Assembly (NCBI GenBank): GCA_024643725.1
Contig: JAHEMJ010000011.1
Span: 133,477 to 173,390 of the forward strand
Length of the DNA stretch: 39,914 nucleotides
Source: Crocinitomicaceae bacterium
Lineage (GTDB): Bacteria; Bacteroidota; Bacteroidia; Flavobacteriales_D; Crocinitomicaceae
Direction of reading: 5' to 3'
The position numbers and the translations under genes are program-made. The notes under the pieces were generated by a model, which ran no database searches, was not told where the DNA came from, and worked only from the letters and a program-made list of their open reading frames with translations. Shown here piece after piece: positions 7,915 to 19,753 of this stretch; the stretch's first letter is position 1; each line of letters begins with the position of its first letter.

Positions 7915-8295
7915 ATGGCTGATTTAAAGCAAATTGCAGAAACGTTAGTTAACCTTACAGTAAAAGAAGTAAGCGAGTTAGCAACAATTTTAAAAGATGA
8001 ATACGGAATCGAACCAGCTGCTGCTGCTCCAGTAATGATGGCCGGTGGTGCTGCTGCTGGTGGTGGTGAAGCTGCTGCTGAGAAAACTGAATTCGACGTT
8101 ATCTTGAAAGCTGGTGGTGCAAACAAACTAGCAGTAGTTAAACTTGTGAAAGAATTGACTGGTAACGGATTGAAAGAATCTAAAGACCTAGTTGATGCTG
8201 CTCCTGCAACATTGAAAGAAGGAGTATCTAAAGACGAAGCTGAAGGACTTAAAAAGTCTTTGGAAGAAGCTGGAGCTGAAGTAGAGATTAAGTAA
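7915..8295 (+). CDS. rplL: 50S ribosomal protein L7/L12
   Basis: This 126-residue protein has the helical dimerisation domain (residues 1-35), an Ala/Gly-rich flexible hinge (about residues 36-55), and the factor-binding C-terminal domain ([37 protein letters not shown]). It recruits translation GTPases. It lies 34 bp after rplJ and is followed by a strong terminator/attenuator before rpoB. Confidence 0.98.
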   Translation: MADLKQIAETLVNLTVKEVSELATILKDEYGIEPAAAAPVMMAGGAAAGGGEAAAEKTEFDVILKAGGANKLAVVKLVKELTGNGLKESKDLVDAAPATLKEGVSKDEAEGLKKSLEEAGAEVEIK

Positions 8296-8311
8296 TTAAT
8301 CCCACAATATA

Positions 8312-8356
8312 CAGGAAAGGCACCGCTATTTTAGCGGGTGCCTTCTCCTGTTTTTT
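8312..8356 (+). terminator. Terminator/attenuator between rplL and rpoB
   Basis: A long hairpin pairs CAGGA with TCCTG, AAGGCAC with GTGCCTT and CGCTA with TAGCG, with single-base bulges, a TTT loop and a TTTTTT tail at 8351-8356. No clear TAnnTTTG promoter follows before rpoB, so partial read-through, as in the enterobacterial rplL-rpoB attenuator, is the likely way rpoBC is set below the ribosomal proteins. Confidence 0.85.
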
Positions 8357-8404
8357 CGCATGTTGATTTTGACAGAATAATCGAATAACTAAAAAATAAA
8401 AGCC

Positions 8405-11400
8405 TTGGCAACATCAAATAATTCAACCCGAATTAATTTTGCTTCAAGCAAAAATCAATTTGAATATCCAGATTTCCTGGAGATTCAATTAAAATCCTTC
8501 CAGGAATTCTTCCAGTTGGAAACAACACCGGAGAATCGCGAAAGTGAAGGACTTTTTAAAGTTTTCGCAGAAAACTTCCCAATTACCGATACAAGAAATC
8601 AATTTGTATTAGAGTTTTTGGATTACTTTATCGATCCACCAAGATATTCCATCGAAGAGTGTATCGAACGCGGATTGACTTACAGTGTTCCGTTAAAAGC
8701 AAAATTGAAATTATATTGTACTGACCCTGAGCACGAGGATTTCGAAACCATCGTTCAGGATGTGTATTTAGGTACAATTCCTTATATGACTCCTAAGGGG
8801 TCTTTCGTTGTAAATGGTGCTGAGCGCGTAATCGTTTCCCAATTACACCGTTCACCAGGTGTGTTCTTCGGTCAAAGCCGTCACGCAAATGGTACAAAAT
8901 TGTACTCTGCTCGTATTATTCCATTCAAAGGTTCTTGGATTGAGTTCGCGACAGATATCAATAACATCATGTATGCTTACATCGATCGTAAGAAAAAATT
9001 GCCTGTAACAACATTGTTCCGCGCAATTGGATACGAAACAGATCGTGATATCCTCGAAATTTTCGGATTGGCTGATGAAGTCAAGGTCAATAAAGCCAAT
9101 TTGAAAAAATTAGTTGGACGTCGTTTGGCTGCACGTGTGTTAAAAACATGGATTGAAGATTTCGTTGATGAAGATACTGGAGAAGTTGTTTCTATCGAAC
9201 GTAACGAGGTCATTTTAGATCGTGAATTAGTAATCGGTGAAGAGCATTTAGATTCCATCATGGATTCTGGTGCAAAATCATTGATTTTACATAAAGAAGA
9301 TGGAAATTCTACGGATTACACCATCATCTACAATACCTTACAAAAGGATACTTCCAACTCTGAAAAAGAAGCGGTTGAACACATTTACCGTCAATTACGT
9401 AACGCAGATCCGCCCGACTATGAAACAGCAAAAGGTGTATTTGAGAAATTATTCTTCTCAGATGCTCGTTATGATTTAGGTGAGGTTGGACGTTTCCGTT
9501 TGAATAAAAAATTAGGATTAGATGATTCTGAAGAATCACGCGTTCTGACTAAAACGGATATCATTAATATCATTAAATATTTGATCGAGTTGATTAACTC
9601 GAAAGCAGATATCGATGATATTGATCACTTGTCAAACCGTCGTGTTCGTACGGTTGGTGAGCAATTGTACGCGCAATTCGGTGTTGGACTTGCAAGAATG
9701 GCAAGAACAATTCGTGAGCGTATGAACGTTCGTGATAATGAGGTATTTACTCCAATTGACTTGATCAACGCGAAAACACTTTCGTCTGTAATCAATTCAT
9801 TCTTTGGAACGAATCAGTTATCTCAGTTCATGGATCAAACCAATCCACTTTCTGAAGTAACACACAAACGCCGCTTGTCGGCACTCGGACCAGGAGGACT
9901 TTCTCGTGAAAGAGCAGGATTTGAGGTACGTGACGTTCACTACACACACTACGGTCGTCTTTGTACGATTGAAACTCCAGAAGGACCAAACATTGGTTTG
10001 ATTTCTTCATTGTGTGTATTTGCGAAAGTGAATAAACTTGGATTCATTGAAACGCCTTACCGTCGAGTTGAAAACGGAAAAGTGGTATTAAACGAAGAAC
10101 CAGTTTACTTAGCAGCTGAGGAAGAAGATGCAAAAATGATCGCACAAGCGAATGCTGTGATGGATGATAAAGGGAACTTCTTATCAGATGTGGTGAAAGC
10201 GCGTTTCGAAGGTGACTTCCCAGTGGTTGCGCCGAAAGATTTGAATTTGATGGACGTTGGAGCCAATCAAATTGCATCGATTGCCGCTTCATCTATTCCA
10301 TTCTTGGAGCATGATGATGCCAACCGTGCATTGATGGGATCAAACATGCAACGTCAAGCAGTTCCATTATTACGTCCAAATTCTCCAATCGTTGGAACAG
10401 GAATTGAGCGTTTGGTTGCACGTGATTCACGTGTATTAATCAACGCTGAAGGAACGGGTACAGTGGAGTATGTGGATGCGAATGAAATCGTTATTCGATA
10501 CGATTGGAACGAAGAAGATAAATTAGTGAGTTTCGATAGCGAAGTAACACGTTACGGATTAACGAAATTCATGAAAACAAACCAAAGTACATGTATCAAC
10601 TTGAAACCAATTGTTCAAAAGGGCGATCGAGTGGAGAGAGGTCAAGTACTTTGTGAAGGTTATGCAACACAAGCTGGAGAGTTGGCGTTAGGTCAAAACT
10701 TGAAAGTGGCGTTCATGCCTTGGAAAGGATATAACTTTGAGGATGCGATCGTAATCTCTGAGAAAGTTGTACGCGACGATATCTTTACGTCTGTTCACAT
10801 TGATGAATATTCATTAGAAGTGCGTGACACAAAACGTGGAATGGAAGAATTAACTTCTGATATTCCAAACGTAAGTGAAGAAGCAACAAAAGACTTAGAT
10901 GAAAATGGATTGATCCGCATTGGAGCGGAAATCAAAGAAGGAGACATCCTGATTGGAAAAATTACACCGAAAGGTGAAACAGATCCATCTCCAGAAGAGA
11001 AATTGTTACGTGCGATCTTTGGTGACAAAGCAGGTGATGTGAAAGATGCTTCATTGAAAGCTGGACCGTCATTACGTGGAGTAGTTATCGAGAAAAAATT
11101 ATTCTCTCGTGCCATTAAAGACCGTAAATCAAAATCTCAGGATAAACCTATCTTAGAAACAATCGATGCAGAATACCAAAAGGATTTTGCTGACTTGAAA
11201 GAGAAATTAGCTGAAAAATTAGTGACTATCTTAGGAGAGCACAAATCTGCAGGTGTATTTAACAACTTCAAGGAAGAGTTGATTAAGAAAGGAACGAAGT
11301 TTACAGTGAAAGCATTGATGGCGTTAGATTATTCTATCGTTAATCCATTGAACTGGACTTCTGACGCGAAAATCAATCAATTGATTAGTCGTGTTATCCA

Positions 11401-12214
11401 CAACTTTAACATCAAAGCAAACGATTTACTAGGAAACTACAAACGTCGTAAATTCCATATTTCTGTTGGAGATGAACTTCCAGCTGGAATCGTGAAATTG
11501 GCGAAAGTTTATGTGGCTAAGAAACGTAAATTGAAAGTGGGAGATAAAATGGCGGGACGTCACGGAAATAAAGGAATCGTAGCGAACATCGTTCGTCAAG
11601 AGGACATGCCTTTCCTTGAAGACGGAACACCAGTTGATATCGTATTGAATCCACTTGGTGTACCTTCTCGTATGAACCTTGGACAGATTTACGAAACTGT
11701 ACTTGGTTGGGCAGGTGAAAAATTGGGTATGAAGTTCGCGACGCCAATTTTTGATGGTGCTAAACCATCTGAAATTGATGAATGGACAGAAAAAGCAGGT
11801 GTTCCTAAGTCAGGTAAAACTTACTTGTACGATGGAGGAACTGGTGAGCGTTTCCACCAACCGGCAACGGTAGGGGTAATCTACATGTTGAAACTTTCTC
11901 ACATGGTTGATGACAAAATGCACGCACGTTCTATCGGACCATACTCATTGATTACACAACAGCCACTTGGTGGTAAAGCACAATTCGGAGGTCAGCGTTT
12001 TGGTGAGATGGAGGTTTGGGCATTGGAAGCATTCGGTGCAGCTAATATCCTTCAAGAAATCTTGACGGTTAAATCTGATGACGTGATGGGTCGTGCGAAA
12101 GCATACGAAGCAATCGTGAAAGGTGATAACATTCCTGAACCAGGAATTCCTGAATCTTTCAACGTATTGTTACACGAGCTTCGCGGATTGTGTTTGAACG
12201 TATCAATGGACTAA
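8405..12214 (+). CDS. rpoB: RNA polymerase subunit beta
   Basis: This 1269-residue protein is close to the usual Bacteroidota length. The start codon is TTG at 8405: an in-frame TAA at 8390-8392 closes the frame, and no ATG or GTG lies between it and the conserved N-terminus ([20 protein letters not shown]). Conserved regions include the rifampicin pocket ([21 protein letters not shown], then [20 protein letters not shown]), [12 protein letters not shown] and the C-terminal [18 protein letters not shown]. Residue 521 is Thr in [11 protein letters not shown], where Escherichia coli has Pro560. The gene is followed by rpoC after 30 bp. Beta forms one pincer of the RNA polymerase core with RpoC. 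Confidence 0.98.
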   Translation: MATSNNSTRINFASSKNQFEYPDFLEIQLKSFQEFFQLETTPENRESEGLFKVFAENFPITDTRNQFVLEFLDYFIDPPRYSIEECIERGLTYSVPLKAKLKLYCTDPEHEDFETIVQDVYLGTIPYMTPKGSFVVNGAERVIVSQLHRSPGVFFGQSRHANGTKLYSARIIPFKGSWIEFATDINNIMYAYIDRKKKLPVTTLFRAIGYETDRDILEIFGLADEVKVNKANLKKLVGRRLAARVLKTWIEDFVDEDTGEVVSIERNEVILDRELVIGEEHLDSIMDSGAKSLILHKEDGNSTDYTIIYNTLQKDTSNSEKEAVEHIYRQLRNADPPDYETAKGVFEKLFFSDARYDLGEVGRFRLNKKLGLDDSEESRVLTKTDIINIIKYLIELINSKADIDDIDHLSNRRVRTVGEQLYAQFGVGLARMARTIRERMNVRDNEVFTPIDLINAKTLSSVINSFFGTNQLSQFMDQTNPLSEVTHKRRLSALGPGGLSRERAGFEVRDVHYTHYGRLCTIETPEGPNIGLISSLCVFAKVNKLGFIETPYRRVENGKVVLNEEPVYLAAEEEDAKMIAQANAVMDDKGNFLSDVVKARFEGDFPVVAPKDLNLMDVGANQIASIAASSIPFLEHDDANRALMGSNMQRQAVPLLRPNSPIVGTGIERLVARDSRVLINAEGTGTVEYVDANEIVIRYDWNEEDKLVSFDSEVTRYGLTKFMKTNQSTCINLKPIVQKGDRVERGQVLCEGYATQAGELALGQNLKVAFMPWKGYNFEDAIVISEKVVRDDIFTSVHIDEYSLEVRDTKRGMEELTSDIPNVSEEATKDLDENGLIRIGAEIKEGDILIGKITPKGETDPSPEEKLLRAIFGDKAGDVKDASLKAGPSLRGVVIEKKLFSRAIKDRKSKSQDKPILETIDAEYQKDFADLKEKLAEKLVTILGEHKSAGVFNNFKEELIKKGTKFTVKALMALDYSIVNPLNWTSDAKINQLISRVIHNFNIKANDLLGNYKRRKFHISVGDELPAGIVKLAKVYVAKKRKLKVGDKMAGRHGNKGIVANIVRQEDMPFLEDGTPVDIVLNPLGVPSRMNLGQIYETVLGWAGEKLGMKFATPIFDGAKPSEIDEWTEKAGVPKSGKTYLYDGGTGERFHQPATVGVIYMLKLSHMVDDKMHARSIGPYSLITQQPLGGKAQFGGQRFGEMEVWALEAFGAANILQEILTVKSDDVMGRAKAYEAIVKGDNIPEPGIPESFNVLLHELRGLCLNVSMD

Positions 12215-12244
12215 TCGATTAATAACGAAAACATTATATAAAAA

Positions 12245-15200
12245 ATGGCTTTCAAAAGAGAAATACCAAAAAAACAAAGTAGCTTCAATAAAATCACCAT
12301 TTCATTGGCTTCTCCAGAAATTATTTTGGAGCATTCAAGTGGTGAGGTATTAAAGCCTGAAACAATCAACTACCGTACGTACAAACCAGAGCGTGACGGA
12401 TTGTTCTGCGAGCGCATTTTTGGTCCAGTTAAAGACTACGAATGTCACTGTGGAAAATACAAACGTATTCGTTATAAAGGAATCGTATGTGACCGTTGTG
12501 GTGTTGAAGTAACAGAGAAAAAAGTACGTAGAGAGCGTATGGGTCACATTTCATTGGTGGTTCCAGTTGCGCATATTTGGTACTTCCGTTCATTACCGAA
12601 CAAAATTGGTTACTTATTAGGTTTACCTACGAAGAAACTTGATCAAATTATCTATTACGAGCGTTATGTAGTGATCAATGCAGGTGCTGCTTTGACATTG
12701 GATAATGTGAATTTGAAAAAATACGATTTCTTAACTGAGGAAGAGTACTTAGATATTTTAGATGCATTGCCAAAAGAAAACCAATATTTGGAGGATTCAG
12801 ATCCAAATAAATTTGTGGCAAAAATGGGAGCTGAAGCGTTATACGACTTATTGAAGGATTTAAATCTGGAAGAATTATCGTACACACTTCGTGACCAAGC
12901 AGAAAATGAAACATCTGTTCAACGTAAAAATGAAGCGTTAAAACGTCTTCAAGTGGTTGAAGCGATGAAGGATTCTCAAACACGCATCGACAACCGTCCA
13001 GAGTGGATGATTGTGAAAGTTGTACCAGTGATTCCACCTGAATTACGTCCATTAGTTCCACTAGATGGAGGACGTTTTGCAACGTCGGATTTAAATGACT
13101 TGTACCGTCGTGTGATTATCCGTAACAACCGTTTGAAACGATTAATCGAAATCAAAGCGCCAGAAGTAATCTTGCGTAATGAGAAACGTATGTTGCAAGA
13201 ATCGGTTGATTCCTTGTTCGATAACTCGAGAAAATCAAGCGCTGTTAAGACAGAATCAAACCGTGCGTTGAAATCACTTTCTGATTCATTGAAAGGTAAA
13301 CAAGGTCGTTTCCGCCAAAACTTACTTGGAAAACGTGTGGATTATTCAGCTCGTTCAGTTATTGTTGTTGGACCAGATTTGAAATTACATGAATGTGGTT
13401 TACCAAAAGACATGGCAGCGGAACTATACAAACCGTTTATCATTCGTAAAATGATTGAACGCGGTATCGTGAAAACGGTTAAATCTGCAAAGAAAATCGT
13501 TGATCGCAAAGAGCCAGTTGTTTGGGATATTCTAGAAAATGTATTGAAAGGCCACCCAGTTCTATTGAACCGTGCCCCTACACTTCACCGTTTGGGTATC
13601 CAAGCATTCCAACCGAAATTAATTGAAGGAAAAGCAATTCGTCTACACCCATTGGTTACGACAGCCTTCAACGCCGATTTCGATGGTGACCAGATGGCCG
13701 TTCACTTACCATTAGGTAATGCGGCAATTTTGGAAGCGCAAATGTTGATGTTGGCATCACATAATATCTTGAATCCAGCTAATGGGGCGCCGATTGCGGT
13801 ACCATCTCAGGATATGGTCTTGGGTCTTTACTATATCACAAAAGGAAAATTATCCGTAGAAGGTGATATCGTGAAAGGCCAAGATGGAATTTTCTACTCT
13901 CCGCAAGAAGTAATCATTGCCTACAATGAGAAAAAACTTGATTTGCACGCGCGTATCAAAGTTAAATCGTATGATTTAGGTAAAAGCGGTGAGCCAGAAT
14001 TGATGTTGATCGAAACGACTTGTGGTCGTGTAATGTTCAACGAGAAAGTTCCAAGAGAAGTAGGTTACATCAACGATGTATTGACGAAAAAAGCACTTCG
14101 TGATATCATTGGTGAAGTATTGAAAATCTGTGGTACTTCCAGAACAGCACAATTCTTGGATGATATCAAAGGACTTGGATACGAGATGGCCTTCAAAGGT
14201 GGTCTATCATTCAACCTTGACGATATCATTATCCCGAAAGAAAAAGAAGTTTTAGTTGGTAAAGCTGAAAATGAAGTGAAAGAAGTCATGATGAACTACA
14301 ACATGGGTCTTATCACAAACAATGAGCGTTACAACCAAATCATTGATATTTGGACACATACAAACTCACGCTTGACTGCGACATTAATGGATCAATTGCA
14401 AACGGATCGTCAAGGATTCAATTCAATTTACATGATGTACGATTCAGGAGCTCGTGGATCTAAAGAACAGATTCGTCAGCTTTCTGGAATGCGTGGATTG
14501 ATGGCGAAACCACAAAAATCTGGTGCGTCAGTTCAAGAAATTATCGAGAACCCGATCCTTTCGAACTTTAAAGAAGGACTTTCGATTCTTGAGTACTTTA
14601 TCTCCACTCACGGTGCACGTAAAGGTTTGGCCGATACTGCCCTTAAAACAGCCGATGCAGGTTATTTAACACGTCGTTTGGTGGATGTTGCTCAAGATGT
14701 GGTGATTAATTCAAATGATTGTGGAACACTTCGTGGAATCGTTGCTACGGCATTGAAGAAAAATGACGAGGTTGTTGAACCATTATATGATCGTATCCTA
14801 GGACGTACTTCCGTTCATGATGTATACTTGCCGGATTCGGATGAGTTAATTATTGCAGCTGGTGAATTGATTTCTGAAGACATCGCTAATACCATTTCAA
14901 AAGCAGGTATTGAAGAAGTGGAAATCCGTTCTGTATTGACGTGTGAAATGCGTCGTGGTGTTTGTTCAAAATGTTACGGACGTAACTTGGCAAATCACCG
15001 CCTTGCTCAACGCGGAGATTCAGTTGGTGTCGTTGCTGCTCAATCAATTGGTGAGCCAGGAACTCAGTTGACACTTCGTACATTCCACGTTGGGGGTACT
15101 GCATCGAACATCGCAGACATCTCTGACTTGAAAGCAAAAGCGAATGGTAAATTGGAGATCGATGAGTTAAGAACTATCGAACGTAAAAATTCAGATGGCA

Positions 15201-16534
15201 CAAAACAAGTAATTGTTGTTGGACGTTCAGCTGAATTGAAAATCACGGATGAGAAAACAGGAATCACTGTTATGACAGCGAACATTCCTTATGGATCTGA
15301 ATTGATGGTTTCGAATGAAATGAAAATCAAAAAAGGTGATGTGATTTGTAAATGGGATCCATACAATGCCTTAATCGTATCAGAAGTTTCTGGTAAGGTG
15401 GTATTTGATGGCATCATTGAAAACATTACTTACCGCGAAGAAGTCGATGAGCAAACTGGATTTACAGAAAAAGTCATCATCGAATCTCGTGATAAAAAGA
15501 AAAGTCCAGCAATCCATGTGATTGATGCAAAAACGAAAGAAGTTTTACGTGAATACTCTATTCCGGTGAATGCGCACATTTCAGTAGCTGAAGGTGACAA
15601 AATCGAGGCAGGGGATATCATGGTGAAAATTCCACGTATGGCTGGAAAAACAGGGGATATCACCGGAGGTCTTCCACGTGTAACTGAGTTATTCGAGGCA
15701 AGAAATCCATCAAATCCAGCAGTTGTTTCTGAAATCGATGGAACAGCAGCATTTGGAAATGTGAAACGTGGTAACCGTGAAATTATCATCACATCGAAAT
15801 TGGGCGAAGTAAGAAAATACTTAGTTCCACTTTCTAAACACATCCTTGTACAACAAAATGACTTCGTACGTGCTGGTCAACCATTATCTGATGGGGCAAT
15901 CACTCCGAACGATATCTTGAACATCGAAGGACCAACGAAAGTACAAGAGTACATCGTAAATGAAATCCAAGAGGTTTACCGTCTACAAGGGGTGAAAATC
16001 AACGACAAACACTTTGAGGTTATTGTACGTCAAATGATGTTGAAAGCACAAATTATCGAGTCTGGAGATACGCGTTTCTTAGAAGGACAATCTGTTCACA
16101 AAGCAGATATCATGGAGGCAAATGATGCGTTATATGGTATGATGTTCGTGAAAGATGCAGGTGATTCGCAAGAATTGAAAAAAGGACAATTGGTTTCTGT
16201 GCGTCGTTTGAGAGATGAAAACTCTAAATTAAAACGTGAGGACAAACAATTAGTAGAAGCACGCGAAGCAATGCCAGCGACATCTACACCATTGTTACAA
16301 GGTATCACACGTGCTTCCCTTCAAACTCAATCGTTTATTTCTGCTGCTTCCTTCCAGGAAACAACAAAAGTATTGAACGAGGCTGCTATTTCAGGGAAAG
16401 AAGACCACTTGTTAGGATTGAAAGAAAACGTAATCGTTGGACATTTAATTCCTGCAGGAACAGGTGTGCGTGAGTACCAATCAATGATTGTTGGTTCACA
16501 AGAAGCTTACGATGAAATGTTGCAAGACGCGTAA
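12245..16534 (+). CDS. rpoC: RNA polymerase subunit beta'
   Basis: This 1429-residue protein has the N-terminal zinc site (Cys67, Cys69, Cys82 and Cys85 in YECHCG...VCDRCG), the clamp and lid, the catalytic Mg-binding NADFDGDQM at residues 476-484, the trigger-loop/bridge-helix area ([17 protein letters not shown]) and a second zinc cluster ([14 protein letters not shown]). It forms the active centre of RNA polymerase with RpoB. It is the last gene of the unit and ends at a hairpin terminator shared with the convergent recG. Confidence 0.98.
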   Translation: MAFKREIPKKQSSFNKITISLASPEIILEHSSGEVLKPETINYRTYKPERDGLFCERIFGPVKDYECHCGKYKRIRYKGIVCDRCGVEVTEKKVRRERMGHISLVVPVAHIWYFRSLPNKIGYLLGLPTKKLDQIIYYERYVVINAGAALTLDNVNLKKYDFLTEEEYLDILDALPKENQYLEDSDPNKFVAKMGAEALYDLLKDLNLEELSYTLRDQAENETSVQRKNEALKRLQVVEAMKDSQTRIDNRPEWMIVKVVPVIPPELRPLVPLDGGRFATSDLNDLYRRVIIRNNRLKRLIEIKAPEVILRNEKRMLQESVDSLFDNSRKSSAVKTESNRALKSLSDSLKGKQGRFRQNLLGKRVDYSARSVIVVGPDLKLHECGLPKDMAAELYKPFIIRKMIERGIVKTVKSAKKIVDRKEPVVWDILENVLKGHPVLLNRAPTLHRLGIQAFQPKLIEGKAIRLHPLVTTAFNADFDGDQMAVHLPLGNAAILEAQMLMLASHNILNPANGAPIAVPSQDMVLGLYYITKGKLSVEGDIVKGQDGIFYSPQEVIIAYNEKKLDLHARIKVKSYDLGKSGEPELMLIETTCGRVMFNEKVPREVGYINDVLTKKALRDIIGEVLKICGTSRTAQFLDDIKGLGYEMAFKGGLSFNLDDIIIPKEKEVLVGKAENEVKEVMMNYNMGLITNNERYNQIIDIWTHTNSRLTATLMDQLQTDRQGFNSIYMMYDSGARGSKEQIRQLSGMRGLMAKPQKSGASVQEIIENPILSNFKEGLSILEYFISTHGARKGLADTALKTADAGYLTRRLVDVAQDVVINSNDCGTLRGIVATALKKNDEVVEPLYDRILGRTSVHDVYLPDSDELIIAAGELISEDIANTISKAGIEEVEIRSVLTCEMRRGVCSKCYGRNLANHRLAQRGDSVGVVAAQSIGEPGTQLTLRTFHVGGTASNIADISDLKAKANGKLEIDELRTIERKNSDGTKQVIVVGRSAELKITDEKTGITVMTANIPYGSELMVSNEMKIKKGDVICKWDPYNALIVSEVSGKVVFDGIIENITYREEVDEQTGFTEKVIIESRDKKKSPAIHVIDAKTKEVLREYSIPVNAHISVAEGDKIEAGDIMVKIPRMAGKTGDITGGLPRVTELFEARNPSNPAVVSEIDGTAAFGNVKRGNREIIITSKLGEVRKYLVPLSKHILVQQNDFVRAGQPLSDGAITPNDILNIEGPTKVQEYIVNEIQEVYRLQGVKINDKHFEVIVRQMMLKAQIIESGDTRFLEGQSVHKADIMEANDALYGMMFVKDAGDSQELKKGQLVSVRRLRDENSKLKREDKQLVEAREAMPATSTPLLQGITRASLQTQSFISAASFQETTKVLNEAAISGKEDHLLGLKENVIVGHLIPAGTGVREYQSMIVGSQEAYDEMLQDA

Positions 16535-16555
16535 TCGTTTATAAAAACGCTAACT

Positions 16556-16588
16556 AAAAAAGGATGGCCAATTGGTCATCCTTTTTTT
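16556..16588. terminator. Bidirectional terminator between rpoC and recG
   Basis: AGGATGGCC and GGTCATCCT form a hairpin with an AATT loop, flanked by a run of A on the left and seven T on the right, so it can stop both rpoBC and the convergent accA-recG transcripts. The recG stop codon lies inside the T run. Confidence 0.85.
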
Positions 16589-18683
16589 ATGCAATACGTC
16601 CCCAGTTTGGACGAGACTTTAATACTTGTCGCATCCGTTGATTGAGTAAAATATTCTCTGGAGAAAGTAAATCTGGATCTTTATCCAAAATCGCTCTGGC
16701 TGTTTCACGAGCAAGCGTGACAATTTGGCCATCCCGAGCAAGGTCGGCCAACTTTAAATTCAATACGCCGCTCTGCTGTGTCCCCATTAAATCCCCCGGG
16801 CCGCGCAATTGTAAATCAACTTCGGAAATTTGGAATCCGTCATTTGTCATGACCATGGTTTCCATGCGCTTCATGGATTCTTTGGATAATTTCTCTCCTG
16901 TCATTAGGATACAATAGGACTTTTCAGCTCCTCGTCCTACGCGACCACGTAATTGATGCAATTGCGATAGGCCAAAGCGCTCCGCACTTTCAATAACCAT
17001 GACTGAGGCATTTGGGACATTCACGCCGACTTCGATCACCGTTGTTGCTACCATGATTTGTGTTTCGGCCCGAACGAATCGTTGCATTTCTGCTTCTTTA
17101 TCAGCGGGCTTTAATTTCCCATGGACCATACTGACTTGGTATTGTGGGGATGGAAAAGCATCTGTGATCATGTCGAATCCTTCTTCAAGGTTTTTAAAGT
17201 CTAGCTTTTCTGATTCTTGAATCAATGGATAGACAATGTAAATTTGACGGCCAAGTTGAATTTGTTCTTGGATAAATTGCAAAAGTTTTGGACGGTGATT
17301 TTCCCTGCGATGAATGGTTTGTATGGGTTTTCGTCCGGGCGGAAGTTCATCAATCACCGAAACATCTAAGTCGCCATAAAATGTCATTGCCAAAGTCCGT
17401 GGAATCGGTGTGGCCGTCATGATTAAAACATGTGGTGGGACAGCATTTTTCCCCCACATTTTCGATCGTTGTGCAACTCCAAAGCGATGTTGCTCATCAA
17501 TGACCACGATGCCAAGATTTTTGAATTGAACGACATCTTCTAATAATGCATGTGTTCCAATCAGTATGTGGATGCTTCCATCCTGAAGTCCTTGATGAAT
17601 TTCTGCTCTTCTTGCTTTTTTCGTGGAGCCAGTGAGTAGTGCCAATTGAACGGGCAGATCTTTCACAAGCTCTTTTAACGATTCATAATGTTGTGTGGCT
17701 AAAATTTCGGTTGGTGCCATGAGGGCTCCTTGGAATCCATTGTCGATTCCCATAAGAATGGTCAACAATGCCACGAGTGTTTTTCCGCTTCCTACATCGC
17801 CTTGAAGTAGGCGATTCATATGTTCGCCATGCAAGAAGTCCTTGCGAATTTCTTTCAATACCCGTTTTTGAGCATTGGTTAATTCGAAGGGCAAATACTC
17901 ATTATAAAAGCGATTGAAAATTGTTCCTAACTCAGAAAAGACAAAGCCTTTCATTTTTTTGGATCGAATTTCTTTGCGGAGTAATAATTCCAATTGTAGG
18001 AAGAACAATTCTTCAAATTTCAATCGATAGCGCGCTTGCTTATATTCCACTTCATTCTTTGGCGCATGAATGTGAAGGTATGCTTGCTCACATGAAATGA
18101 GGTGATGTTCCGCTACAATATAGTCAGGAAGTATTTCAGGAATTTGATGCTTGATTTGTGGAAGCAACGTTTGAATCAGTTTGCCAATTCCTTTGGCATG
18201 AAGTCCTTTGACGTTGAGTTTTTCTGTACTTGGATACATTGCTTGTAAACCAAGTTCAGGACTTTGTTCATTCCATTTGCTTAGTTCAGGATGAGGAATC
18301 GTCCACTGTTGATTAAATACTTTTGGTCGACCAAAAAGAACGTACGGCACCCCAATACTTAGGTTTGCTTTCACCCATTGGATTCCTTGAAACCAGATTA
18401 AATCAACTGTTCCGGTTTGATCTTCAAATCGAGCCACCAATTTACGGTGACGACCAGTGCCTGTTTCTCCGATGTAGGTAATTTTCCCTTTTAATTGAAG
18501 GTAATTGTCCACCAAATGAATGTCACGTATGTCATGAAAGACAGAACGGTCTTGGTAGCGAAATGGAAAATGGTTGAGTAAATCTCGGAAAGTATAGATC
18601 CCAAGTTCAGTTTGTAATGTAGCAGCGCGTTGCGGTCCAACACCTTTTAAAAATTCAATGGGTGTGGAAAGCAAATCTGTCAT
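16587..18683 (-). CDS. recG: ATP-dependent DNA helicase RecG
   Basis: This 698-residue protein is of full RecG length. The N-terminal wedge/OB domain (residues 1-150; KGVGPQRAATL, FPFRYQDRS) is followed by a superfamily 2 helicase core: Walker A GDVGSGKT at 295-302, DEQHRFG at 396-402, MTATPIPRTL and QLRGRVGRG. It reverses stalled replication forks and branch-migrates recombination intermediates. It is 15 bp downstream of accA on the same strand, so the two are probably co-transcribed although their jobs are unrelated. Confidence 0.97.
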   Translation of the reverse strand: MTDLLSTPIEFLKGVGPQRAATLQTELGIYTFRDLLNHFPFRYQDRSVFHDIRDIHLVDNYLQLKGKITYIGETGTGRHRKLVARFEDQTGTVDLIWFQGIQWVKANLSIGVPYVLFGRPKVFNQQWTIPHPELSKWNEQSPELGLQAMYPSTEKLNVKGLHAKGIGKLIQTLLPQIKHQIPEILPDYIVAEHHLISCEQAYLHIHAPKNEVEYKQARYRLKFEELFFLQLELLLRKEIRSKKMKGFVFSELGTIFNRFYNEYLPFELTNAQKRVLKEIRKDFLHGEHMNRLLQGDVGSGKTLVALLTILMGIDNGFQGALMAPTEILATQHYESLKELVKDLPVQLALLTGSTKKARRAEIHQGLQDGSIHILIGTHALLEDVVQFKNLGIVVIDEQHRFGVAQRSKMWGKNAVPPHVLIMTATPIPRTLAMTFYGDLDVSVIDELPPGRKPIQTIHRRENHRPKLLQFIQEQIQLGRQIYIVYPLIQESEKLDFKNLEEGFDMITDAFPSPQYQVSMVHGKLKPADKEAEMQRFVRAETQIMVATTVIEVGVNVPNASVMVIESAERFGLSQLHQLRGRVGRGAEKSYCILMTGEKLSKESMKRMETMVMTNDGFQISEVDLQLRGPGDLMGTQQSGVLNLKLADLARDGQIVTLARETARAILDKDPDLLSPENILLNQRMRQVLKSRPNWGRIA

Positions 18684-18698
18684 GCGTCGAAAGTTCGT

Positions 18699-19652
18699 TT
18701 ATTTCCAAACACCCATTTGACAGAATTTTTCAATTCGGTCGTCGATGCGTTTGGATGGATCCATTCCTTCAAGTTCGCTTAAGTAACTTTTGATTTTCGC
18801 TTTCACCGTGTCGAACATTTCATCTGGACTGCGGTGTGCTCCATTAGAAGGTTCAGCAATTACTTCATCTACCAATCCGTTTTTACGCATATCAGTTGAT
18901 GTTAATTTCAAGGCATCTGCGGCAATTTCTTTGTAGTTCCATGAACGCCACAAAATGGAAGAGCAGCTTTCTGGAGAGATGACAGAGTACCATGTGTTTT
19001 CCAACATCACTACTTTATCTCCCACACCAATTCCCAATGCACCACCAGAGGCTCCTTCACCGATGATAATACAAATTACTGGAACTTTCAGACGCATCAT
19101 CTCATAGATATTACGAGCAATCGCTTCTCCTTGTCCACGTTCCTCTGCTTCCAATCCTGGAAACGCTCCTGGTGTGTCGATGAAGGTAATAATGGGCTTA
19201 TTAAATTTCTCCGCCAATTTCATTAAGCGCAATGCTTTGCGGTATCCTTCTGGATTTGGCATTCCGAAATTGCGGTATTGGCGCATTTTCGTATTGATGC
19301 CTTTTTGTTGTCCGATTAACATGACACTTTTACCGTCAATCATTCCAAATCCACCAACCATTGCTTTGTCATCTTTCACACTACGATCTCCATGCAACTC
19401 GATGAATTGTCCATTGGTAATCGCGTCGATGTATGCTAATGTATATGGTCTATCTGGATGTCTTGAAAGTTGAACGCGTTGCCAAGGTGTTAGTCCGGAG
19501 AAAACTTCCTTCGTTTTTTCTTGAAGCACTTGTTGTAATTCCGCCAATTGCTCTGACATATCTACATTCGTAGAATTTGCCAATTCTTTTGTTTGCGCAA
19601 TCTGTTCTTCTAAGGCTTTTAATGGTTCTTCAAAATCAAGATATGTCGACAT
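18699..19652 (-). CDS. accA: Acetyl-CoA carboxylase carboxyltransferase subunit alpha
   Basis: This 317-residue protein matches AccA throughout: N-terminal helical region ([13 protein letters not shown]), [23 protein letters not shown], the crotonase-fold segment [24 protein letters not shown] and the oxyanion region [15 protein letters not shown]. With AccD it transfers the carboxyl group from biotin to acetyl-CoA to make malonyl-CoA for fatty acid synthesis. It is divergent from ispE, and a TAACTTTG box lies 19 bp before the start. recG follows downstream. Confidence 0.97.
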   Translation of the reverse strand: MSTYLDFEEPLKALEEQIAQTKELANSTNVDMSEQLAELQQVLQEKTKEVFSGLTPWQRVQLSRHPDRPYTLAYIDAITNGQFIELHGDRSVKDDKAMVGGFGMIDGKSVMLIGQQKGINTKMRQYRNFGMPNPEGYRKALRLMKLAEKFNKPIITFIDTPGAFPGLEAEERGQGEAIARNIYEMMRLKVPVICIIIGEGASGGALGIGVGDKVVMLENTWYSVISPESCSSILWRSWNYKEIAADALKLTSTDMRKNGLVDEVIAEPSNGAHRSPDEMFDTVKAKIKSYLSELEGMDPSKRIDDRIEKFCQMGVWK

Positions 19653-19671
19653 AAGTTCTAAATTGAGTATA

Positions 19672-19679
19672 CAAAGTTA
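19672..19679 (-). promoter_or_regulatory. Candidate -7 box of accA
   Basis: On the minus strand this is TAACTTTG, matching TAnnTTTG, 19 bases before the accA start codon at 19652. It implies a leader of roughly 15 bases. No clear -33 TTTG is seen. Confidence 0.45.
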
Positions 19680-19741
19680 ATTGATTTTATTTAACCTCGC
19701 TTTGCTTCATTGCAAGCGGTTTTTCTTCGCACGAAAAAAAC

Positions 19742-19749
19742 TACATTTG
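19742..19749 (+). promoter_or_regulatory. -7 promoter box touching the ispE start
   Basis: TACATTTG matches the TAnnTTTG consensus exactly and ends four bases before the ATG at 19754. A T-rich stretch around 19720-19724 lies at about the right distance for a degenerate -33 element. Transcription would start at or next to the first base of the gene, implying a leaderless or near-leaderless mRNA. Confidence 0.55.
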
Positions 19750-19753
19750 TTGA

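Noticed and set aside
7905..8126. Minus-strand Ala/Pro-rich frame opposite rplL
   Set aside because: It is the complement of the Ala/Gly-rich L7/L12 hinge codons; low-complexity composition keeps the frame open.
10795..11115. Minus-strand frames of 60-137 codons inside rpoB and rpoC
   Set aside because: They lie wholly antisense to highly conserved coding sequence, have no recognisable domains, and reflect biased codon use.
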